A stretch of 64,000 nucleotides of DNA from assembly GCA_964036295.1 (NCBI GenBank), contig OZ038462.1, positions 3,293,501-3,357,500 on the forward strand, in the 5' to 3' direction. Below are positions 23,801 through 31,708 of this stretch, piece after piece. Position 1 is the first letter of the stretch. Every line of letters starts with the position of its first letter. The notes under the pieces are model-generated. The model was given only the letters and a program-made list of their open reading frames with translations. It made no database searches and was not told the DNA's origin. The translations under genes and the position numbers were made by a program. Source of the stretch: Plumapathes pennacea. Its lineage: Eukaryota > Cnidaria > Anthozoa > Antipatharia > Myriopathidae.

Positions 23801-24690
23801 TAACAGACAACAAACAAATAGAGAGGAAGGGTCGAAATGTATAGAGGAGAACATGTCTTGGTCGGTGGACAAGGTGTCATAGTTCTAAAGCCGTGGGTTT
23901 TTCGTCCATCCTTGAGTCTGGAAGTGCCGAAGTTCTTTATCCGGGTTCTACTGTTTCTGCTTTATGAGTGTTTTTTCCCTTCTCTTCCTCTTGGACTTCT
24001 CTCAATCAGCTAGTGTACACAGCGTGTAGAGGTTTTCCCTTCTTCATTGCCTTCTGACTTTTGTTGTATTTTTGTGTTGACTTTACTTTCATTTTTTGTC
24101 TCTGAGGTTGTGCTAAACGAACTCCCACAAGTGACGAAAGGAGAACCGAAAATTGTAGCAACTTTTCATGTAAAGAGGTAAAGTATGAAACACTCTGCAT
24201 GTTAACCCTTCCATCCCTGAGCCCAGAATCTAATTCCTGTTATCCGTTCAATGAGAAAATGTGTGAGTGATGTAGAGAGAATTGATAGGTGAATTAGCTG
24301 TCATCTGAGCAAACTATCGAGTGGCAAATTCTCCATACTGTATGATGTATCTCTGGTGAAAGACTGAAGGAGAAAATTGAAGTTGATCACTCAGGACTGA
24401 AAGGAATAAAATGCTGGGGTGGGGTAAGAAAGTGGATGAAATATGACTGATGGGGAGGGATTAAAATGTGTAGAACACATGATGGTAAATGAATGGAAAG
24501 GGGAGCCGAGCGGAGATAGGTCCAAAGTTGATGGGAGAACGGTATTGAGGGGAAGGAAAAAGGATGTGAAGATTCTGAAGGCCTGCACTGCAACACTGCC
24601 TGGTTTTATTTCAGGGATGGATCTCTACATGTTCATTTGATGGAGAAGTCCTCTGGCAAGTCTGCAGATTTAACAGTAGAAGCCGGTTAA
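14851..24690 (+). CDS. HSPA14: Heat shock protein 70 family member 14 (HSPA14, Hsp70L1)
   Basis: Seventeen coding exons join in frame to 508 residues; the human protein has 509. Exons: 14851-14910, 15001-15081, 15945-16027, 16854-16902, 17075-17180, 17665-17755, 18029-18102, 18452-18482, 18724-18885, 19460-19615, 20163-20265, 21184-21312, 21790-21870, 22049-22147, 23604-23678, 24107-24177, 24615-24690. All have AG acceptors and GT donors. The start [18 protein letters not shown] is the divergent first phosphate loop of this family in place of the usual [50 protein letters not shown] and [17 protein letters not shown] are the other nucleotide-domain landmarks. The C-terminal half is short and lacks an EEVD tail. 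In other eukaryotes it partners a J-protein on ribosomes to help nascent chains. The smallest exons (16854-16902 and 18452-18482) rest on phase and family pattern. The introns hold several MITEs. Confidence 0.93.
17760..17819. repeat. CACT tetranucleotide repeat directly after an HSPA14 donor site
   Basis: An imperfect CACT array starts 5 bp after the end of the exon 17665-17755, whose donor (GTTGGC) is weak. Confidence 0.9.
20645..21123. repeat. MITE carrying a second MITE inside it, HSPA14 intron 11
   Basis: The outer element has ends GGGCCGATTTTTAAAC and its complement ending AAAAATCGGCCC, flanked on both sides by ATT (20642-20644 and 21124-21126). Within it, 20821-21069 is a complete inverted copy of the MITE at 8351-8594 (ends GTCTGGGCCC and GGGCCCAGAC). 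The outer element must therefore be the older insertion. Confidence 0.78.
22194..22749. repeat. Tc1/mariner-type element, HSPA14 intron 14
   Basis: A terminal inverted repeat of about 28 bp, apparently perfect, begins GAGTGATTTCAATAAACCCG and is flanked by TA at 22192-22193 and 22750-22751. The perfect ends suggest a fairly recent insertion. No transposase frame is visible in the 556 bp. Confidence 0.82.
22861..23206. repeat. Harbinger-like MITE, HSPA14 intron 14
   Basis: Inverted ends GGCTACGTTTACACTATACC and complement, flanked by TAA on both sides (22858-22860 and 23207-23209). The interior repeats TATCCGG and CAGTGTAAACAC words in both directions. Confidence 0.82.
23226..23485. repeat. 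68-bp tandem repeat array with an inverted leader, HSPA14 intron 14
   Basis: Units starting GTCCGCCTTAGAGAGAG fall at 23264, 23332, 23400 and 23468, each exactly 68 bp apart, giving three full units and a partial fourth. An inverted copy of the unit start (CTCTCTCTAAGGCGGACA) lies at 23226-23243, so the array looks like a MITE whose right part was amplified. Confidence 0.85.
24206..24405. repeat. Old dispersed repeat, HSPA14 intron 16
   Basis: The words TTAACCCTTCCATCCCTGAG, CATACTGTATGATGTA and AAATTGAAGTTGATCACTC recur in the same order in diverged copies at about 7960-8172 and 53330-53476. It starts 28 bp after the exon ending at 24177. Confidence 0.6.
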
Positions 24691-24720
24691 CAGTATTGTA
24701 AGCCTTTTTATTGTAATAAT

Positions 24721-24726
24721 ATTAAA
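24721..24726 (+). terminator. Polyadenylation signal ATTAAA of HSPA14
   Basis: ATTAAA, the commonest variant signal, lies 30 bp after the HSPA14 stop codon, implying a very short 3' UTR. Confidence 0.5.
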
Positions 24727-25365
24727 CTAAATGCCGCCTTACTAATGTTTTTGCATGCTATTTTGCTCGTATTTTATTCCTCTTCTTCTTCTTCTTCGTT
24801 TCGCCCAACACTTCGATCTTTGGCCGGAGATTCGAGAGAACGTCCGCCCTTTTGTTTGTATTGGTGCAGTGTTATTTGTCAAATGGATAACGTACTCAGC
24901 CAATTAAATCAGGAGACGAATTTTTAAAGATATCCCGAAGGCTTTTCGTCTTAAACAGTGAAATGGTCTTTAGCGATCCAAACCGGCAAATCGAGAAAAT
25001 ATAAATCGACTTGCATTGCGCATTATTTTCTTCTTATTTTTATTATATAGTATATAGAAACCATGTCAAAATCACTGGGTTTCGTGCTCAATCCTGAAAC
25101 AGGATAGTTTTTTTTTTTTTTTTTTTTTTAACGAAAAGATTCGGAGCCAAACTTATTTTCCAAGGAAACGTAAGGCAACGAGCTATAACAACTCAGTATG
25201 ACAATTCTCGTTTCTGCATTGTAAAATTTCCACAAAAATTGACGGTTTTGCCATTAATCCATCGCATCCTTTCAAAGAGGCGGATAGTTTTAGACCCTTC
25301 GAATTATTATTTCGAAAAACATTTTAAACTGATGATCTCTTCTATTTCTTGAAAACAAAAGTTTA
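24727..25365. other. Intergenic DNA between HSPA14 and the tRNA-Ser array
   Basis: Holds a short TTC repeat near 24780 and a poly-T run near 25107-25128. No coding region is supported. Confidence 0.5.
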
Positions 25366-25447
25366 CGACGAGGATGGGATTCGAACCCACGCGTGCAGAG
25401 CACATTGGATTAGCAGTCCAACGCCTTAACCACTCGGCCACCTCGTC
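25366..25447 (-). tRNA. tRNA-Ser(GCT), copy 1
   Basis: The 82-nt minus-strand sequence folds as a type II tRNA. The acceptor stem GACGAGG pairs with CCTCGTC, the anticodon loop is CTGCTAA (anticodon GCT, reading AGC/AGT), there is a long variable arm, and the discriminator is G as required for serine. Internal promoters are present (box A TGGCCGAGTGG, box B GGTTCGAATCC). A TTTT terminator follows within 10 nt of the 3' end. Confidence 0.96.
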
Positions 25448-25479
25448 TTCACATAACGAAAATTGTTGTAGAACAATTT

Positions 25480-26600
25480 TCTTGGCGGCGGTGGTGGTGG
25501 TGGTTTTTGTATTGGTGCATGGTGGAAGTAGTCGCAGTTGCGGTAGTAGTTCTGGTAATAGCAGTGGCACAAGAAACGTTACGGTATTGGCAGTAGTAGT
25601 ATAGTAGCAGTAGTTGTGGTATTGGTGTTGTTGGTGGTAGTGCATGGTTGTATTTGATGGTAGTATGAACAGAAGTAGCAGTGTAATAGTAGTGGTAATG
25701 GTGATATAGTTGTAACCGAATATAAGAAGTATTTGGTAGTAGGAATTCCCTTCAAATAATTATTTCTTTGAAATGTATTAGTTCAATCCTCTGATATTTC
25801 CTTTTTTCGCCAATTTTCATCCTCGCATCCCAAGACATTTAGTTTTTCACCTATATGATTGTACTAGAGCAAAGCAATGATACCCGATGTCCTTTGAGAG
25901 AGTAAGGCGAATTATGCACCAGAAATGTGTCATCTACTGACTCGAAGTATTTCTGAAAACAACATGAGATTCCGAGGAGAAAATTGTGCACTACAGATTG
26001 GCAGGTGAGTCTTCTGATACTTGAGCTTTTATTTCAATTAATGTAGTGTTCCTACCACACCGCACGTGCTTATCATATTTGAACAGGTCATTGCATATTT
26101 TCATAGAGGGAAGACTTTTAAAATCTTCGAGTTATTATTTCAAAACGTTCTAAAAAATGATGATCTCTTCTATTTCTTGAAAACAAAAGTTTACGACGAG
26201 GATGGGATTCGAACCCACGCGTGCAGAGCACATTGGATTAGCAGTCCAACGCCTTAACCACTCGGCCACCTCGTCTTCACATGTCACAAAGTCTTTTAGA
26301 GCAATTTTTCTGTGAGTATCGTAAAACCAAAGTAACTTGTAATAGTAACAGTGTCTATAAGAAACGGCAACAAGAAAACTCGTGATTTTCAACTATTGCA
26401 TGAGTAATGGTACTGTAGTTGTGGTGGTGGTGGTAATTGTAGTAGTAGTAGTAATAGCTGTAGTTGTAGTTGTGGTATTGGTGGTGGTAGTAGTATTGAC
26501 AGAAGTATTGTGGTGCTGGAGATGGTGATGGTGGTACTGTAGTAGTTGTAGTTGTAGTGCAGTTTGTGGTAGTGGTAGCCGAACGGAAGAAGTGCATATT
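25480..26600. repeat. GTA/GGT trinucleotide-rich blocks between tRNA genes
   Basis: Two blocks (about 25484-25720 and 26403-26590) consist of imperfect GTA, GTG and GGT triplets, one per duplication unit. A second shared block (near 25795-25930 and 26690-26815, containing TGTACTAGAGCAAAGCA) also repeats, which supports tandem duplication with a unit of about 0.83-0.9 kb. Confidence 0.75.
26194..26275 (-). tRNA. tRNA-Ser(GCT), copy 2
   Basis: Identical to copy 1 over all 82 nt, including boxes A and B and the discriminator. The 3' flank, with its TTTT terminator, is also nearly identical for about 40 bp, showing that a larger block was duplicated. Confidence 0.96.
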
Positions 26601-27036
26601 AAGTAGTAGGAATTTTTCAACTATTTCTTTGGATGTTTTATATGAAATTAATGAAAAACGCCGAGTTCAAACCTCTTAAATATATTTATTCGCCAGTTTT
26701 TATCCTCGCATCTCCAAAACATTTAATTTTTCACCTAAATGATTGTACTAGAGCAAAGCAGGATACCCGGTACCCTTTGAGAGAGCAAGGTAAATTATGC
26801 CCAGAAATGCCGTGTCTTCTACAGTGAATCGAAATTCTTTACCACAACTGCAAAAATGTAGCAGTGGAGTCTTCGGAAACTTTTTAGTTCAATTTGTGTG
26901 TTGTTTCTATAAATCCGCTGGAGGTCTATCATATTGGAGCAGGTCTGATCGCATCCTTCTAGAAGGAGGGGGGGGAGACTTTTAGACTCTTTAAATTATT
27001 ATCTCAGAAGCTAAAAAAAATTATAAGGAAGTGTCA

Positions 27037-27118
27037 CGACGAGGATGGGATTCGAACCCACGCGTGCAGAGCACATTGGATTAGCAGTCCAACGCCTTAA
27101 CCACTCGGCCACCTCGTC
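27037..27118 (-). tRNA. tRNA-Ser(GCT), copy 3
   Basis: Identical to the other two copies over the mature tRNA, but with unrelated immediate 3' flank. The nearest T-run on the transcribed strand corresponds to the A-run at about 27013-27020, 17-24 nt downstream, so its transcript should have a longer trailer. Confidence 0.95.
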
Positions 27119-28485
27119 TTCACGTATTGATGAGCGTTGTAGAACGATTTTGTTGTGAGAATTGTAAAACCAGAACCGATCTAACTTGCTATAGTTAGCG
27201 TCACGGCTGCTACAAGAAACGTCAACCGAGAAACTCGAGATTTACAACTATCGCATAACCACCGCGCAAAATTGAATCAGCAGTTTTTTTTTTTTTTTTT
27301 TTCTTTTTCCTTTGCTTGCACCTGGTTTGTCAGGACGGCACCGCCCGTTCTGGACACCTCTCAACGGACGCAGTTAGCACCTCAGTTCATTTTCCTTGAG
27401 TCAAAAGGAAAAGCTACCATAAAACCACGAACTTACTATCTAACTAAATCGTTCTAAAAGTTCTCGGAGACTGAAGTTTCCGTAAGGAGCATTTAGATCT
27501 CCATGGCAGCGAGCAGACGGCAAGTTTCCATAGCAACTCATTGTTCACTTTTAGAATTTTACCAACCTTTGTGAAAGAATATGAAAATTTAAGATTACGT
27601 TCACTAAACAACGAGGCGACGTCACGGACTTCGTATGCCCAGAGTCAAAACAGCGATTCTTCGTGCAACCTTGTAGTCTGTGAACAGGCTCTCTCTCTCT
27701 TCTACAGCCGCGCGAAGTCTGAGGAAGAGGTTGGCGGGCGCCAAACTCTCAACCAGACCTCGCGCGGCCGTAAAAGAGAGAGTCTGTTCACAGGCTAGCA
27801 ACCTTGTAAACTGTGTTCCCTTGGTCCCTGGCCGTTCAGAGCACGATTGGGCTACAAAATCCTGGATTAGGTCTATGTCTAGTGTAATTTTTAGGCCTGA
27901 AAATGAGCTCACCGACAGGACTTCGGTCCTCGATATGATTTGAGCAAGAACAATATTTCTAAACTTGTAGACTGCATAGATACGTACTGTATATCCTCAT
28001 CTCTTTGGTCTGTTTCAAACGTCTAACCTTTGTGCCGAACTTTTGTTTGTTTATTTTGGTTGTCTACCACCTTACAACAATGATATCTTTGCAAATATTC
28101 ATCAATTTGACTTGAAAATTACAGTTGCACAGCTGATTGATCAAAATTTGCAGGGTTGAGGGCCCTGATATCCATGTTTCCATGGCATCAGCGCTATTTT
28201 CGCGGCATTAGAAAATAATTTAAAAATCTGCAATTCATTGTACAGAATTATGTCAAGTGTGGACAGTGCGGATTTTCAGGTCAAATTGATAAATATTCGC
28301 AAAGAAATCTTTGTTAAAATGTGGTAGAGTTGAGTTTGTTTATTCAAGAGTAACCGCTTAGTGGTCAGTTCGGATCATGTATCATATATAGGTGACATCG
28401 GCCGACGTATCGGTCGAACAATGACTGTCGGACGAAAATCGACCGACGATCGACCCACTGTTGACCGACAATATATATCTTCTTA
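27119..28485. other. Intergenic DNA between the tRNA array and the first GPCR
   Basis: Contains a poly-T run near 27284-27302, a 124-bp palindromic element (separate entry) and, at about 28395-28475 next to the GPCR stop codon, a patch of overlapping GACCGAC/GTCGGTCG words. No gene recognised. Confidence 0.5.
27674..27797. repeat. 124-bp palindromic MITE with 9-bp target duplication
   Basis: The ends read TAGTCTGTGAACAG and CTGTTCACAGGCTA, and the interior palindrome includes CTCTCTCT/AGAGAGAG and GCCGCGCG/CGCGCGGC. The flanks are the same 9 bp, GCAACCTTG (27665-27673 and 27798-27806). A 9-bp duplication fits Mutator-like elements. Confidence 0.8.
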
Positions 28486-29505
28486 TCAAACCCAAGTGGC
28501 CTGCAGTTTGGACAGTCTCCTAAAAGACTCGCGAAACTCCCGATTCCTGTAGGCGTACAAAAATGGATTCATTGCTGAGTTGGCGAAAGCTAGAAGAAGA
28601 AGCACGGACTGTACTTGGGGCGAGAGAGGCATAGCAATCCAAAATCCTTTAACAAGACTGACCAAGTTATACGGCATCCAACAAACGAGGAAAGTGAAGA
28701 CGATGATCGCTACCGTCTTCGCCGCCTTGATGTTTCTCTTGATCGCTTTCCGTTCGGCAGTAATCGGCGTTCCCTCGTTGGAGTTCTCGGAGACGATCGT
28801 GAACCGACTAATCCGTCGTGCGTGCGACTGGGCGATCTGGTGGATCTTGAAATACAGAACGCAAACAGCAAACGTCGGCAGCATAAAGTTAATAATGTTG
28901 GCCACGTTTGCATACAGAGGCTGCACGTTAAAGAAACAAAAGCCATCCATGATACTCTGTTCTGAGTACGGCCACTGGACGAGACCAACCACGGCGAAGA
29001 GAATCGCATAGAGCCAAATACACGCGATGACTATCAAAGCTCTTTGAGAAGTTGCGAAAAAGCCATAGTGCAGCGGTCGGCTGATTGCTCGATAGCGAAC
29101 CACGGTGACCGCTAGGAGGTTTAAAATCGACGCTGGGGCGGCGATGAGATAGGCCAGAGACAAGAAATCACAGAGAAACTCACCATGAGTCCAGCGGTAG
29201 TCCTTCAATATCGTGTCCACATCGAGGACCATGGGAAGGGATGCCGTCATGATGTCCGATACTGCCAGCGAGAAGATGAAGTAGTTTGTGGTCGATGAGC
29301 GAAGCCTCTCGTGGAGCGCTATGGCTATGCAGACCAGCAAATTCCCCGCGAGTGCTACGATTATCACGATGATTTGCAAAGTCGTGATTGTGGCCGTGAA
29401 TGCGGTTGGCAAACGCCACGGATCCTGTGTAGAACTGGATCCGTTGGTTGTGTTCGAGACGAACGTTTCATTCATACTCATTCTTAGGGCAAGGATGTAA
29501 ATCAA
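28486..29505 (-). CDS. Class A (rhodopsin-like) G-protein-coupled receptor, orphan
   Basis: Intronless frame of 339 residues with seven hydrophobic segments. Landmarks: GN at 54-55 (TM1), LAVSD with D84 (TM2), C112 at the top of TM3 and C190 in loop 2 (conserved disulfide), CWMP at 275-278 (TM6) and NPFLY at 313-317 (TM7). The TM3 end reads VRY (136-138) rather than D/ERY, so the acidic partner of the arginine is missing, which may raise basal activity. No aspartate is at the aminergic ligand position (Y119 there), so a monoamine is unlikely. The N-terminus has several N-glycosylation sequons (NET, NTT, NGS). The start may be M1 (29505) or M9 (29481). Ligand and G protein cannot be named. Confidence 0.9.
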   Translation of the reverse strand: MIYILALRMSMNETFVSNTTNGSSSTQDPWRLPTAFTATITTLQIIVIIVALAGNLLVCIAIALHERLRSSTTNYFIFSLAVSDIMTASLPMVLDVDTILKDYRWTHGEFLCDFLSLAYLIAAPASILNLLAVTVVRYRAISRPLHYGFFATSQRALIVIACIWLYAILFAVVGLVQWPYSEQSIMDGFCFFNVQPLYANVANIINFMLPTFAVCVLYFKIHQIAQSHARRISRFTIVSENSNEGTPITAERKAIKRNIKAAKTVAIIVFTFLVCWMPYNLVSLVKGFWIAMPLSPQVQSVLLLLAFANSAMNPFLYAYRNREFRESFRRLSKLQATWV

Positions 29506-29956
29506 CTTGTGTTGTCTAGCCGGCTTTTCCTTATACCAAATGACTATTGTATCCTTGTAAGAACTCCCACTTTAGATACCGCTGTCTGTCTCTTCTGGGG
29601 ACGCTGTTTTGCTCTTTTACAGAATCAAGCCGAATCCATAGTTGAGCAGTAAATCTCCCAAGTTCAAACCTGAAACCGTCCGATAGAAAAAAATGTTTAG
29701 TAATCTCCACTCAAAAGGTTTCTTTATATACGGTTCTGGGACGCTATTCAAATGACACCACTGTCGCATCTTAAGTATTCAAAAGGGCAGCCGTCTTCTC
29801 ACGTACTGACCTCCAATGTCAAAACCTGCATCCGGTAGATTATTTTAGTTCTTTAGTTGCAAATGTTAGTGTCGCTCCTGCACAGAACGTGTCTAGAATA
29901 GAGCCCTCTCCCACAGAAACCGTGACAAGAGTTCAGTGCTCCTTCTTATTTGAAGG

Positions 29957-30255
29957 CCCGGGGGGGGGGGGGGGGGGGGTACTCCCATATGTGAGCCATA
30001 TAGGTATGTGCCGCCCCAAAGGGTATCATTTTCAGCATTTTAGTCTGAAATAGGGTATCGATTTTAGCATTTTAGTCTGAAATAGGGTCGGAGATTTTGA
30101 TATTTGGTCTGAAATAGGGTCGAAAATTGCGCATTTTGGTGTGAAATAGGGTCGAAAATTGCAAATTTTGGTCTGAAATAGGGTAAGGGTTTTCAGTCCC
30201 GGGCGGCACACTCCCACCCAAACTTTTGAGGAGTACCCCCCCCCCCCCCCCCGGG
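29957..30255. repeat. Poly-G/poly-C-ended repeat, copy 2, with 8-bp target duplication
   Basis: The ends are CCCGGGG followed by a long G-run and the complementary C-run ending CCCCGGG. The 8 bp TTTGAAGG is present on both sides (29949-29956 and 30256-30263). The core has four to five copies of GTCTGAAATAGGG separated by A/T-rich spacers. The clear duplication shows that the G/C runs are part of the mobile unit. An 8-bp duplication would fit hAT-like or related transposases. Confidence 0.85.
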
Positions 30256-31107
30256 TTTGAAGGGTTAGCTGTGAATATGACTTGGATTAACGGTACAATA
30301 TGAAGAGCAAACAACGACTTAAGGCCTGAGTAAACACCACTCTTATCTCAAGTCAACCCATTAAAAGTACCGCAACTTAAATTAAATTGAGTTTTCTTTA
30401 CTTAACCGAATCGAGAGGGCACTATTCACCTTGCTTTATCCACCGATGCCTCGCCGTGTTCCGACTGATTGTAGGCCTTTTCACTCAGTCAGTCCGAGGT
30501 GAATTTGCGAATCAACCCAGAAAAACGTTTAAGTTTTAAAATCTCCAGTGAAAAATGGAGGTGACCATATTCATGAAGCTCTCGATGACATATACACATG
30601 CTCATATCAGTGTTCACGTCCAACTCCTAAACTGTCAAACGAAACCTGAAGGTGACCACTCAAATGAAAAGCTCTGATTACTTAATGAGTACATTCTAAT
30701 ATTAGGGCTCCGGTTCGTCTTAAAAGAATAGTTCATTGTTTTTCATTTTCAAGTTTGACTTGGACAGAGAAATGTGGCAGTGAACTGAAAGGTTTACTTG
30801 TCTCTGACTCGCTTTAATATAATTACAGCGCGTAGTATTACCTGATAAACTGTCTCCCGCTCCTTCTTGTGTTCCTTGAACTAACCTGCACGATGACAAT
30901 TCAATGTCACAATTAGTTGAGTGATATACTAATTCCGTGACCTTTCGAGCTTTTCATTGGATTTTTTAAGCAAACAGGGGTTATGAGTGCACGAATACTG
31001 ATAATAAAGTTTGCTTTGGACGACACTGTTTGTTCTTCCCTTATTGCGGGCCGAGGCTTGACTGGCATAACATGATTACGCCTTAGCAAACACTGAACCA
31101 AAAATAT

Positions 31108-31598
31108 ATATACAAAAAACTACTTTTGGCTTCGGAAATACGCACAGATAATTTTCCTTGGACATTATCTGTTCCTCGAAGCTTACGGTTGCCCTCGAGC
31201 TTCGCTCTCGGGCAACTGTTCGCTTCTCGGAACATATAATATCCTCGAACAATTATCCGTGCATATTTCCTCGCCAAAAGTAGTTTATTGTCTTTATTAT
31301 CCTTCAAATATTTCCTCTCGCAGCGCAAATAACGGCGCGGAAACATTATTGTGAAGCTTTTTAGTGCTTTCTGGAACTGCTTTTTCGACCAATAAATTTA
31401 TGTCCTCCTCAGTAGTCATCTTGTAATAATTTTTGTGACTAAATAAATAGAACTGTGTTCGGATATTGTCAAAAAAAAAACGTTAGTTCTCCAGGCGGGG
31501 GTTATTTGCTGATAACGTCCGCTCACGAGCGGACGTTATTCGGTCACGTATCACGATTCTACCAATCACACGCGGGGGGAAATATTTGATGGGTCATA
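31108..31598. repeat. Hairpin repeat family, copy C (inverted relative to 44.7-45.5 kb)
   Basis: A near-perfect hairpin (AAACTACTTTTGGC to GCCAAAAGTAGTTT) encloses an inner hairpin at TTGCCCTCGAGC/GCTCTCGGGCAA. The flank to the right carries a small frame (minus strand) beginning MTTEEDINLLVEKAVPEST and then a palindrome with GCGGACGTTA. The same parts recur twice at 44671-45545. The frame could be the N-terminal remnant of a transposon protein. Confidence 0.7.
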
Positions 31599-31686
31599 AA
31601 CGGACATAATAGCAAGGGATGTGAATAGATTTCTCACGGATATGACACCTCTCCGATACAAAGTTTGGTCACGACAACTGAAAAAA

Positions 31687-31708
31687 CACACACACACACA
31701 CACACACC
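31687..31708. repeat. CA microsatellite
   Basis: Eleven CA units. Confidence 0.9.

Noticed and set aside
25374..25604. Open frame reading over the tRNA gene (contains GFEPTRAEHIGL)
   Set aside because: It is the antisense of the tRNA-Ser gene plus triplet repeats; the same false frame recurs at all three tRNA copies.
28580..29011. 143-codon plus-strand frame
   Set aside because: Antisense shadow of the first GPCR gene.
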